In this document: positions 38,306 through 49,702 of the stretch, piece by piece | How positions within the stretch are numbered: position 1 is the stretch's first letter | How the letters are laid out: each line of letters opens with the position of its first letter | Assembly (NCBI RefSeq): GCF_949628215.1 | Contig: NC_134311.1 | Span: 62,852,205-62,916,204, forward strand | Length of the DNA stretch: 64,000 bases | DNA from: Phalacrocorax aristotelis | Taxonomy: Eukaryota > Chordata > Aves > Suliformes > Phalacrocoracidae | Direction of reading: 5' to 3' | The notes under the pieces: model-generated | What the model was told of the DNA's origin: nothing | What the model saw: the letters and a program-made list of their open reading frames with translations, nothing else | The model's database searches: none | Program-made: the position numbers and the translations under genes

Positions 38306-38401
38306 ATGTGGGACATTGAAACCAAAAAGAGGTTGAGAAATATTTTTGGTCGCCTGTCTGTAGTTGGAGCTTTGAGCTGGAATCATTTATATTCTGAGCA
38401 G
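38306..38401 (+). pseudogene. CDC20B: CDC20B exon 7, acceptor lost
   Basis: It encodes [15 protein letters not shown] and [15 protein letters not shown], aligned residue for residue with human. The donor CAG|GTGAGT is good. The dinucleotide just before the exon (38304-38305) is AA, not AG. An in-frame TAA 25 bases upstream (38279-38281), with no AG in between, rules out a nearby in-frame substitute. Confidence 0.85.
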
Positions 38402-39824
38402 GTGAGTGGTATAGTATATTCCCAGAAAGTCCTGCTGCTTTTACTTAGATGAATGTCCCATTCATTTGAGCTGTTTTTATTGGTTTTGCTCAAAGGTGAT
38501 TTATCCTGTCCCTCTACTTATTGGCCATCTCAGAAATCACATGTAGATTTACTGTATGGCAGGAAAGCAGCCAAAGGGGATTTTGCCTGCCTCCTTAGTC
38601 TCTGTTCCTTACTCTCCTTCCAGAAAGCTGTCACCACTTGCAGAATTTCACTAGGATGTGGAGGCTGTGGCCCTGGTTTTGTGCAAAGCCTGAGCTTGAA
38701 ATGGTGGTGTCTCCAGTGGGTCCGGACTCCCAGAACCATAGCCTGCCTGGTGCCAGGGAGACGGCATGTAATTTAGACTGCCCCTCCATTGATATCAAGA
38801 TTGCAGCTGTCTTTTCAGACACAGTGAAACACAGCTGTTACAGTTGCATACCCCTCTAGCTGTGTATCTACAAGGGAAGGCCAGCTCATTGTTATGCACA
38901 ACCGATGGAGGACTGAAGTGGTTAACCTTTGCTTTGCTAAGGGTGAACTTTATACTAGCTGGTGAATTTTTTATATTCAGGAATCATTTCAATATGGTGA
39001 CTCAGATGATGAGGATCAAGTGTTCTCTTTTGTGGTTTCTTCCTTCCACTTTCTCTTTCAGATCTTTGACTCAGACTTGAAGGAGCTGAGGGGAGACTTG
39101 TTTATGATGGATGCTTCTACAATTTTAAAATCATGTGATAGTCTTCTGTTTGACTTAAGTGCAGAAATGATAGCAAGGGTGGACTGATTTTATTGTTAAA
39201 CTCAAAATGAAACTAGTATCTCTGGATAGGAACACTAGAGGTAGTGTTGTGGCTTTTGATTGTATTACGTCTGCTGGGTGGAGTGATACCAGCTGGACAA
39301 CCAGTTAATAAAATGCTGTCGCTGCAGTAGGTACACTGTTAAGTTGCAAGGATGCAGTTAGAACATCCTGCCAATGCCAAGTGGCATACCTTATTACAGT
39401 AAGCATTAGTTTCAGTTGCATTTCAACTTGGCCAAAGGAGTGAAAACAACAGAAACTTAAATTACAAATCTTTCTGAGTGGAAATTGATGATAAAGTTAA
39501 TGATGCTACAATTAATTGTGCTACTTTGGGATTGCATACTAATTTCTGTTGTTAAAAATAGTCCAACAACACATCATCCTGAACCTGTAAATAAATTTCA
39601 GTACCATAAATTAACCTGTCACAAAAAAGTTCACCTTGTTTTTAGCAAAACATATGCCATCTTAAGGGTCAACAGGATATAATTCTGATTTCTTTTTACA
39701 CCAAGTGGAGAAATGTACTTTCAGCCTGGATTCTCAGGAGCCCAGTTCCTTCCCACTCATACCACTAGAATTACTGAAAACCTTAATGTGGCCAAAGTGG
39801 GCAATTCAGTTCTGTTTCTCTTGA

Positions 39825-40415
39825 TGTGGTGGGTTGACCTTGGCAGGACACCAGGTGCCCACCAAGCTGTTCTATCACTCCTTTCCCTGTCAGGATGGGG
39901 ACAGGGAGAAAATAAAATGGGAAAAACTCTTCTGGGTCAAGGTGACGGCGATTTAATAAGGCAAAAACAAAGGCTGTGTGCAGAAGGAAAGGAAAACAAA
40001 AGCTTTATTCTCTACTTGCCGTCAGCAGGCAATGACCAACCACTTCCCAGGAAGCAGGGCTTCAGCACCTGAAGCAGTTGTTCTGGAAGACAAATGTTGT
40101 AATAACAAGTGCCCCCCGCCTCTCCCTTTTCTTAGCTTTTATTGCTGAGCAGATGTCATATGGTATGGAATATCCCTTTGGTCACTCTGGATCAGCTGTC
40201 CTGGCTGTGTCCCCTCCCAAAATCTTGCCCACCCCCAGCCTACTGGTGAGGGGGAATGCTGGAGAGACAGCCTTGATGCTGTGTGAGCACAGCTCAGCGG
40301 TGGCCAAAGCACCTGTGTGTTGGTGACATCCTTCTAGCTACCAATACACAGCACAGCACGATGAGGGCTGCTGCTGGGAAAACTAACTCCATCTCAGCTG
40401 GAGTTAATACACCCA
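39825..40415 (-). mobile_element. Solo LTR fossil, antisense in CDC20B intron 7
   Basis: Read on the - strand it runs TGGGTGTATTAACTCC ... CCCACCACA (TG...CA). It has a TATA-like AATAAAAGC region near 40135 and an AATAAA signal at about 40005-40010 placed as in an LTR. It shares the block GGGATATTCCATACCATATGA with the LTR at 4.2 kb. No internal retroviral sequence is attached and no clear target duplication was found. It is a relic of moderate age. Confidence 0.7.
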
Positions 40416-41651
40416 ATATACTTGTTTAGTTTTTCTGCTTATTATTTAGTAGGAAACATCTGTATAAAACTTCAGGAGGCGAATGATTATGCCTTTGTAT
40501 ATAAAGCATATATTCCCATTTATTTCTGTAGGTATTTTCCACAAAGATGTGCTTAATATTCACTGGAGCACTGCTTGGGTGGAATATTTCATGCTTTCGT
40601 GAATTTCAAGAGCTTGGCAAGTCCATGATACAAGCACAACAGAATGACGTTTCTTGCAATCAGTCAGTTTTGTGTGTGCATTGTTAGAGCTTCCAAATCA
40701 CTCAGCTTGGATGTGGAAGATCTTTAAGAGCCAGTATTGGAAAGTATTCAGTCATTATTGCCTTAAATCAATCTATTGCAGTAACGTCAGATATGTGCTT
40801 CTCAGATACCCAGAAAGATGGTATTGAACTTGCTGATTTTGTCAATGTCATCATAATAGTTGCAAGTGTGAATTCCCAGCAGGAAGCTCTTCTGTTTTGT
40901 CATAGGTTTAATAAAAGAAATATCCATAGAAAGGCAGGAAAAGAAAATGCACTGCAAGGTATTTTCAATATTTTCAGTGCAATTCTACTACTGATGTGTA
41001 AAACCCATGTCTGGGAGCTAGGTATTTCTTCCTTCCTTTGGTAGACTGGTGGTACTGGCTGTAGAACCATGCATCCATTTCCTAACAGGCAATTGGTACA
41101 ACAGTGTCAAGCTGTGCAGATTTTCTTTAAGCCTGGAAGTGGGAAGGAGAAAGGACACGAGGGAAGGGGTAGAGCCAAACAACACACTGTTATTTGCTAG
41201 TAAGCCCTTTCTCAGAGCAATGCAGTTTTACACTGCCTCTTTTTTGGTCCTGGAGTCATATCTGGCCTTGGTAAAAATCATCTTGCAAAACAATTTTTCA
41301 TTAAGAAGAGGAAATAGTTCACATTAAATCACTTCACCGTTGAACAGGGTACAGATTAGTGGCATACAATGCAATATATCTTGAGGGAACTGAAAAGCAT
41401 GGGAGAAAATAGGTATTCTGCCTGGTTTGAACTGAGCAGCTGCTTGGCTCCTTTCTGTTGTAAGCCACCTCTGCAGCCAGGGTCTGCTTTTGAGAGTTGG
41501 TTTGTGTTTCCTTTTACTGAAATACCGTTGTTCTGCAGACACATTTCACTCTGATGTGGTTTGCTTCTGAAACCACAGAAGAAACATCAGTGTGATAATG
41601 TAGCTTTTCTTCTTCAACATTAAACACATGCTGTCTTTTGTCATCTATATT

Positions 41652-41879
41652 GGTTCACGACTAGGATCTATTCATCACCATGATGTTTGGGCCACGCAGC
41701 ACCATGTTGGGACTCTTTGCCAGAACAAACAAAGCATTTGCAGCCTGAAATGGTCACTAACCAACCAGTTGCTGGCAAGTGGGTCTAGTGATGGTATATT
41801 GAATATCTGATCTGGTGATCCTGGTGTGAAATTGCGGTCACTACCACCGAAAACCATACCTCATTCCTCAGCAGTTGAG
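41652..41879 (+). pseudogene. CDC20B: CDC20B exon 8, acceptor lost and in-frame stop
   Basis: It encodes [33 protein letters not shown] and [13 protein letters not shown], then TGA (41808-41810) where human has the Trp of TIW, then SGDPGVKL through SSAVE. The donor GAG|GTATAT is good. The position just before the exon is TT instead of AG. The nearest upstream AG (41602-41603) is in frame but has a poor pyrimidine tract. Confidence 0.9.
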
Positions 41880-42952
41880 GTATATGGAGGAGGAATGTCT
41901 GCTTTTTTATATTTGCTTTCATGAAATCACATTATTGATGTGGACAGTTAGGGTATTTTTCAGACTATCTTATTGATATCTATTGGTTTCTTTTCCCTGT
42001 CTCTGATGCAGTTAATTTTAAGACCAGTTCTCCTCATTCCAAGTCATAGATAAGTTTGCTAGGCCTTTGATTAGGAAATTTTAGTAAATTAGTAGGCCTT
42101 TGTAAATATAATGCCAAATAGAAATAAATTTTACAGAGTTCTCCTCTATCTCTCTGCCTTGCACAGAAAAGTTTGGTAGCATAATACTTACAAGTTAACA
42201 AATGAATTGTTTCAGTTTTTGAAGCTTTGGAAAATTCTCGCTGCTGCAATTAAGTTAAATATATGGTTTCTTTTGCCTTGCTGTCCATATTTTCATATCA
42301 CTGCTGGTAGCAAATAATCTGAAGTGGGAAACTGGAAATGAGACAATTTAAAATTCTTAATCTTTATGAAGTCCCAGTCTGTGTGGGAAAGAGGACAGGT
42401 ATTAGCAATAAAAGGCAGGGGAGTCCAGCACTTAAAAGCTGTTTATCCTCCCAAAAGAGTCTAAGCCTGGCTTGAAGCACTGGGGTTAAAGGGTCAGAGG
42501 AATTTACTAAAACAGGTGGAACCGAGTTTTTAGTAGCTTTTCTTCAGGTAGAATCTGGGCCTTAGGCATATCCTGGAAATATCTCAGAATAAACCAGGTC
42601 TCTTTTCTGTAAGTCATGTTGCTTAGGCTTCTGTGATGGTTTGGCTTAGGTGATAAGACTCTGTCCTGCTGGGTTCTTCTGGTACTGAGATGTGGTCTGT
42701 GAAGGGTAAGCAGAGAAGCTGGAGTTTTAGGAGCGTATGTGGGACAGTGTAGGCTACTGTGAAGCAATAGCAAGGGAAGCAGCATTTGGAGTTTTGGGAT
42801 CCTGCATTGCTCTGTGTGTACATTCTGGGTGTTTGCTGCCGTTCATTTTTACAACTACGCTTTTAAGCAAAAACCACTCTGTTTTTCCAGTGAACCTCCT
42901 AGTGTGTTCTGGCATTTCTTTTCTTTTTTTTTTTTGTCTTTTTATTTTTTAG

Positions 42953-43078
42953 GCTATGAACTGGTGTCCTTGGCAGTCCAAAGTCCTTGCTACAGGGGGT
43001 GGAATGAAAGATGGGATTTTGCATGTCTGGGACATAAACCGTGAGAAAATAATCCAAAGTGCAGCTACAGATTCTCAG
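42953..43078 (+). pseudogene. CDC20B: CDC20B exon 9
   Basis: A strong acceptor (long T tract, TTTTTTAG|) and CAG| then GTGAAA donor. It encodes AMNWCPWQSKVLATGGGMKD and ILHVWDINREK, almost the human sequence. 42 codons, all open. Confidence 0.9.
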
Positions 43079-43581
43079 GTGAAATGATGAAATGTCTGCA
43101 TACTTAGGCTGTGCTCTTGTTGTATAACTGTGCTCATCTGGCAGACTCCCACTGACCTTGAGGGCAGCTCTGTGGTCAGAAGAACAGCAGGATTTTCTCT
43201 GGATGTGCAATTGCACTACATTTAGCACTGCAGCGTGTGACTGAACTTAGAAGCAGTTTGTTGTTTCTCATTCACCACTTCTGTCTCCACACAGAAGAGA
43301 TTGAAGAGGAGGTGGTCTCACAGCCAGACACTTCTCATCATCTTTTCCTTATTAGCAATAATAGTTTTGGCCAAAACTCTTGGTGTGGAGAGAATGTTGA
43401 GGCAGAGGGAAAATTCCCAGAGTGCTGGGGTGAGGTGTAAGAGTCAGAGGGCAAACATCTGTCTCTGGAGTTTAAATATTAGGAGGCAGAGGAAGAGATT
43501 CTAAGCTGGAGCTATTACATCTACTGAATGGTATATGTTGACCCATTCTGAAAACTAAAGCAGAATTTTAAATTGCAATAG

Positions 43582-43711
43582 ATTTGTTCCTTGCTCTGGT
43601 TACCCAAAACCAGCGAACTGATGATTGGACAAGGCCTTCCTGGAAATCAGATGAAAATATGGAAGTATCCAATACTTATCAATTAATCAGATCTCTATGA
43701 AAAGTATTTCA
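43582..43711 (+). pseudogene. CDC20B: CDC20B exon 10, in-frame stop
   Basis: Acceptor GCAATAG|. It encodes [20 protein letters not shown] and [11 protein letters not shown], then TAA at 43684-43686, before any plausible donor. Human continues here into the glycine-rich link to the last blade. The 3' end at 43711 is a guess, chosen because it gives the phase exon 11 needs. Confidence 0.8.
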
Positions 43712-44378
43712 GTTAATAGTTTTAACTATTTAAGTTAAGTATCTAATTAGTGTGTTTTTGCAAGTGCATACCTTATGCATTTATGTTAAAAAAGAGTTAA
43801 AAGAGAAGTCACCTACACACCCTCCCTCTGCCTACACACATGTATCCATGTGCACAATCCTGATTACTGGGATTGTAAAGGTTGACTTACTAAGATAATA
43901 GTGTAAGTTGCTTCTGTAAAATTCCTTGGCTGTAATGAAGGGATTCTCTCCTATAATTTCAAAGGCCATCCCAGGTGCAGGGTATGGATTTTCACTTCTC
44001 CCTAAGGCTTACTAGGCCTGGATTGAGTGTGCCAATGTCAGGTTGCTTCCAATATATTCAGGCTGATGGCCTTCTAGATAGCACAAACTAGATATAGCTC
44101 TTCATTTTTGCCACTCATTGTGCAAGGGTCCTGAACCAGCTTCCAAGTGATGTTTGAAATAAACCTCCATGTCTTATTTATAGCTGTCTGCGTTTTAATG
44201 AATCATTTTGGCCGTGAAGCAGTGTGGTGCAGCATGTTTCCCTGGGATCATGCTGACAGCTGGAGGAAAGTGGAGTTTCCTTGCAGCACTGTATTGGTCC
44301 ATGGTGCTGTAGGGCTACACTCCGAGTTGTACCTTGCTATTAAGCCTTCTTGTTTCTGGTGCTTACTATCACTCTATC

Positions 44379-44415
44379 CACTCTATCCACTAATTTTAAT
44401 TGTTTCAGTGTTAAC
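44379..44415 (+). repeat. Left copy of a long direct repeat flanking the CR1
   Basis: A 37-base stretch from CACTCTATCCACTAATTTTA to GTGTTAAC recurs, with about five or six differences, immediately after the CR1 at 46590-46627. The short phrase CTTGTTTCTGGTGCTT is also repeated on both sides of this copy (44349-44364 and 44416-44431). Confidence 0.8.
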
Positions 44416-44431
44416 CTTGTTTCTGGTGCTT

Positions 44432-46589
44432 GACTTCAAGAGGGCCAACTGTGGCCTCTTCAAAGACCTGCTTGGAGGCATCCCATGGACTAGGGCTCTA
44501 GAAGGGAGGGGGGTCCAAGAGAGCTGGGCAGTATTCAAGGACCACTTCCTCTGAGCTCAAGATTGGTGCATCCCCAGGAGGAAGAAGTCAGGCAGAGGAG
44601 CCAGGAGACCTGCATGGATGATCAGAGAGCTTCTGGAGAAACTCAAATGGAAGAGGGAGGTTCACAGTATGTGGAAAAAGGGACTGGCCACTTGGGAGGA
44701 GTATAGGAATGTTGTCAGGGTGTGCAGAGATGTGACGAGGAAGGCTAAGGCCCACTTGGAACAAAATCTGGCAAGGGATGTCAAAGATAACAAGAAGGGC
44801 TTCTTTAAATACACCAGCAGTAAAAGGAAGTCTGGGGATACAGTGGGCCTGCTGCTGAACAAGGAAGGGGCCCTGGCAATGCAGGATGCAGAGAATGCGG
44901 AGTTACTGAATGCCTTCTTTGCTGCAGTCTTTACTGTAAAGCTGTCCCTCGGGCATCTCAGCCCCCAGGAGAGAAAGGAAAAATCTGGAGAAAGAAAGAA
45001 TTCCCATTGGTTGAGAAAGACTGGGTCAGAGATCACCTAGGCAAACTGGATCCTTGCAAATCCATGAGCCCTAATGGGATACACCCATGAGTGCTGAAGG
45101 AACTGGTGGATGTTCTTGCTGAGCTACTCTCCATCATCTTTTAAAAGTTGTGGAGGACATGAGGGGTGCCTGAGGATTGGAGGAAAGCAAATGTCACTCT
45201 AGTCTTCAAAAAGGCAAGAAGGAGGATCAGGGAAACTATAGGCCAGTCAGCCTCACCTCCATCCCTGGAAAGATGATGGAGCAGTTCATCCTGGAGGTCA
45301 TCTCCAGGCATGTAGAGGACAAGAAGGTTATCAGAAGTAGTCAACATGGATTCAACAAGGGAAGGTTATGCTTGACCAACCTGATAGCCTTCTGTGACGG
45401 CATGACTGGCTGGGTCGATGAAGGGAGAGCAGTGGATGTTGTCTATCTTGACTTCAGTAAGGCATTCAACACTGTCTGCCATAGCATCCTCACAGGCAAG
45501 CTAAGGAAGTGTGGGTTGGATGAGTGGACAGCGAGGTGGACAGAGAACCAGCTCAACAACAGAACTCAGAGGGTCGTTCTCAACAGAGCAGAATCTGGAT
45601 GGAAGCCTGTCACTAGTGGTGTTCCCCAGGGATCTGTGCTGGGTCCAGTCCTGTTCAACATATTCATCAATGACCTGGACGATAGGATAGAGTGTAACCT
45701 CAGCAAGTTCACTGATGATGCCAAGCTGTGAGCAGTGGCTGATACACCAGAAGGCTGTGCTGCCATCCAGTGAGACCTGGAAAGGCTGGAGAGCTGGGCC
45801 GAGGGGAACCTCATGAAAGTCAACAGGAGCAAGTGCAAGGTCCTGCACCTGGGGATGAACAACCCTGTGCAGCAGTACAGGCAGGGGGCTGAACTACTGG
45901 AAAGCGGCTCTGTTGAGAAGGACCTGGGAGTGCTGGTGGACAGCAAGCTGACCATGAGCCAGCAGTGTGTCCTTGTGGCCAAGAAAGCCAACAGTATCCT
46001 GGGCTGCATAAAAAGGAAGTTGGCCAGCAGGTCGAGGGAGGTTATCCTCCCCCTCTACTCTGCCCTAGTGAGACTGCATTTGGAGTGCTGTGTCCAGTTT
46101 TGGGCCCCCCTGTTTAAGAAGGAAAGTGCTCTAGCAAGCCCAGTGGAGAGCTACAAAGATGACCAGGGGACTGGAGCATCTGCCTTATGAGGAAAGGCTG
46201 AGAGACTTCAGTTTGTTCAGACTGGAGAAGAGAAGATGGAGGCGGGATCTCATCGATACCTATAAATATCTAAAGGGTGGATGTCAGGATGATGGGGCCA
46301 GACTCTTTTCAGCAGCGCCCAATGACAGGACAAGGGACAATGGGCACAAGCTGGAACACAGGAAGTTCCAGCTAAACATGAGAAAAATCTTCTTTGCTGT
46401 GAGGGTGCCAGAGCAGTGGCACAGGCTGCCCAGGGAGGCTCTGGAGTCTCGTCCCTGGAGACATTCATAACCCGCCCGGATGTGTTCCTGTGCCCCCTGC
46501 TCTAGGTGTCCTTGCTCAAGCAGGGTGTTTGGACGAGGTGTTCTCCAGAGGTCCCTTCTAACCCCCACCATTCTGTGATTCTGTGACGT
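44432..46589 (+). mobile_element. CR1 LINE with reverse-transcriptase remains, 2.2 kb, in CDC20B intron 10
   Basis: A 5'-truncated CR1 lacking the endonuclease domain. It starts within ORF2 (RANCGLFKDLLGG) and continues through the reverse transcriptase to the 3' tail ATTCTGTGATTCTGTGA. Recognisable blocks are [17 protein letters not shown] (45235-45285), [35 protein letters not shown] and FTDDAKL, the last being the catalytic box with Thr for Ala. The frame is split into at least four pieces (44618-45040, 45177-45731, 45813-46190 and 46159-46470), so it cannot move on its own. Confidence 0.95.
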
Positions 46590-46627
46590 CACTCCTATCC
46601 ATTAATTTTACTTGTTTTAATGTTAAC
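46590..46627 (+). repeat. Right copy of the long direct repeat flanking the CR1
   Basis: CACTCCTATCCATTAATTTT through AATGTTAAC, matching 44379-44415. It abuts the CR1 tail directly. Confidence 0.8.
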
Positions 46628-49072
46628 TGAAGTGATCCAATAGAAGCATCTGAAGTTAAAGGAAAATAAATTATTTGTGCACTGCCTACATTTTCCCAAG
46701 TATGTTTTTTTCACACTCACTGACAAGATATGGCCAAAGAAGCTTTGGATTTTTAACCTGACAGCTTACATTTACAAGTACTTTTTGTACCTTATTGCTA
46801 CATTTAAAGGCATCTATTAAATCCCAGCTATACTTGTGTGCTTTCCTTGGAACCAGGGACTCAGGTGGAATGACAGACTTGTCTTCAACACTAGGTTGTA
46901 AGAGGAAAGCACAGGAGAGTCAAAACAAAGATGAGTGGAAGAGAGATAAACAATTGAATTTTGGAAGAAATTGTGCATGTATCAAAATATGTTCAGAAAA
47001 AATACTCTGTGTGTGATGATTATGAGATGGTTCTAAGTCAGCCTCAGACACCCTTAACTACTTCAGTTTTACACCCAAAGAAATGAACAGATAAGTCATA
47101 ACTGAATCTCATTGTTTAATCCTCCTGCAAAATGCTGAAGACCTCAGCTAACAATGAAGTACCATCAGCTACTGTTGAGTACTTTAGCAATTGAGGTTTC
47201 CTATTACCGAGCATATTCAGAATAGAATAACCTTTTTATAGCACTGAGTCAGTTTTTTAAGTACTTCTGATAGAACTATTACAGTAATTTACTAGAAAAA
47301 AAGATTCATTTTGGATGTAAATGTTCTCCCCTTAGAAAAGTTGTTGCAATCAAAGAAAGCATACAAGCAAACAAGATATGTAATTGCTTTGAAAAGTATC
47401 TGAATGTGACCCTGAAACAATTAAATAAAACCAGAAAACTCCACTCACAAGACACGGAAATGAATAATTTCAGCTTTTCTGATTTCTCCCTATCCCCTTC
47501 ACTTCTTTTTGACTGAAAGTATTAATCAGATTTCAGTCAGTGTTGTGGATAGTTTTGGATGCCTCCAAAGACTACATCCTCAGCTCTTCCTTCAAAGTTG
47601 TTACAGCCACTGAATGGAGATAGCATAAAGAATTCGCTGAGTTCTAAACTCATGGTCTTAAATATTAAAAAAGATCATGTACACTTTGATAACTTGAGAA
47701 GGAGCAAAGCCTGAAAATGAATCTCTGCTGAAATAATTTAGTGGCATTGTCAAAATTCTAGTCACAATGTTTGGGAGGGACACATATTACTCAGCACCAG
47801 GACAGCAGATATTTGCTTTTAGTCACAGTGGCTCCAGAGAACCATTGTAGCAGCTTCATAAAGTTAGGGCAGACTGTCCATCTGCAACAGTGCTGTGGAT
47901 CTTCATCAGGTACCACTGTGGTAGGTATCAGAGTTTCAGAGGGCTTTACAGTTCTTCACATGTTTATTCTCATAAAATTATTTTGAGCTAGAGAAGTGCT
48001 ATCCCCTTGTGTTCATGGAGAACTCAGATACCGGTAATGGGAGGACACAGGTTACTTAGGGTCATTCAAGTTGGTCACCCAAGACTTGTTTCATACCTTC
48101 AAACTTTCTTTTAGGATGTGGTTCATCTGGGCTGTTTTAGATGATATACACTATGTCTCAGAAGTTTCTTTTTTCCCCTTGGGTGACTAGCTCAGCTATA
48201 TGATTGTCAATAACTAACCCAACCAGAGAAGCTAATGGCCAGTAACTTAGAATAAAAAGGCTTCTAATTTCTCATTCCTCTATGTGCCTAAAAACCTCAT
48301 GGGTTTGCCTAGCATTGACATTGTGCTAGATGATACAGGAGGTCAATGGCAGAACAGTGAGGTAAATACAGGTCTCAGCAGTCTCAGTTTAGTACCAGAC
48401 CCTTTCTGCCTTCAGTTCAAATTCAGTTGCTTCTACGGAGGGAGATTCTTGTACAACCAGGTTAATGAGTTTTGTATGTTCTTTGTGCCGCTAGACTGGG
48501 GTAGCTTCTGGCCTTCAGTGTCTAGCTCCCAAAGTTTACTACAACTGCAGACAAACTCAATATACAACTCCAATAAATTATTTAGTGGGATCACTTTTAA
48601 AAGATCTCATTAGCAGTAATAACTGAGCAGCTGGAGACACTATCTCATTATTTTTGGATCAGCTGCAAACTGTCTGCAGGGCGTGTGCAGTCAGATGGGA
48701 AAGCTCAGCCTTGAGACAGATTACCAAACACAGATGAGACTGTTGGTGTAAATGTGTGGGGAATCAAGAGTTCAGGTTCAGTGTTCTCCTTTGACAGAAA
48801 TGTCTTCTCAATGTGGTGCAGTGCTGGCAGTTAAAGCCTGGTCACTAATAAGAAAATATTGCCTTCAGCTCTTTCTGGATGCAGAAATATTCTATTGATA
48901 ATGCTAGCTTCCCACATCCTATGCAGCATGTTTTGCTGCTACAGTAAAAATGCATCAAGCCATAGTGGGGGAGGGGGGGATGGGGATGGTGAAAGTGACC
49001 AGCAGTGACCAGCATAATCAGTGTAGAATTGTGGTGTATCTTTTATTTTTTTGTATGTATTTTATTTTACAG

Positions 49073-49236
49073 GTCACAAAGGGAGAGTCCTGCATATAGC
49101 CCTGAGCCCAGATAAGAGCAGGCTCTTTTCTGTTGCGGCTGATGTGATAGCTTGTCTGTGGAAGTGCCACGAGTCTGAGGACAGCAAGCACAGCAGCAAG
49201 GCTTTTTCTGACGGTTATTTGAGCTCATTCTTGTGA
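49073..49236 (+). pseudogene. CDC20B: CDC20B exon 11 (last WD blade and C-terminus)
   Basis: TATTTTACAG| acceptor. It encodes [20 protein letters not shown] and ACLWKCHE, matching the human HRGRVLHLSLSPD and VWNCY. It then runs about 20 residues past the human end to TGA at 49234-49236. Confidence 0.9.
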
Positions 49237-49653
49237 CTTCTTTTCCTTGAAAGCAAGTGATTAAATGTATTTAGCCCATTCAATAATTCAAAATATGTGT
49301 GTTCCTTCCAATGGAAGCATGGCAAAAGTTAGTACAATTTTTTAAAGAGAAAGCAATTTTCCCCATCAGTCTATCATGTGAAATGTTAGTAGCTTGTCTT
49401 ACTTACCTTAGAGGAAAAATATTCTAACTCTGAAGAATAACACCGCATTTATTTTCATTAAACTATCAAGCATGGATGGAATCCACTTTGTGTCAGGTAC
49501 CAGCATAAAGTCTTAGGTCCCTCTTTTAGCTCTGATTCTTATAAGTAATTTTACATCTTCTTAGCATCCCCATTGGGAACCACATGCCAATTCATGTAAA
49601 TTGCCTTGAATCATTCAGAGGCTAGGATCAGTAGAGACCAGTCCAGGGTCTAT

Positions 49654-49702
<49 letters not shown>

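Larger units (their letters stand above)
13639..49236 (+). pseudogene. CDC20B: CDC20B, cell division cycle 20B; probable unitary pseudogene spanning 36 kb
   Basis: CDC20B is a CDC20/Cdh1-like WD40 protein with a C-terminal seven-blade propeller. The gene is active in multiciliated cells and hosts miR-449. Eleven exons match the human protein in order: 13639-13698, 26586-26887, 28432-28552, 32716-32822, 35495-35605, 37270-37466, 38306-38401, 41652-41879, 42953-43078, 43582-43711 (end tentative) and 49073-49236. Diagnostic pieces include SSPVVTRWQQ, LNILDWS, SWNHL, QHHVGTL, MNWCPWQS and HKGRVLH. The N-terminal exons splice in phase. Decay marks: exons 4 and 5 clash in phase, exons 7 and 8 lack AG acceptors, and in-frame stops lie at 41808-41810 (TGA, where the human protein has Trp) and 43684-43686 (TAA). 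Frames elsewhere are open, suggesting recent loss. Possible polyadenylation signals lie at 49457 (ATTAAA) and 50708 (AATAAA). Alternatives are a truncated but functional product, or errors in the assembly, though five independent lesions make errors unlikely. Confidence 0.85.
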
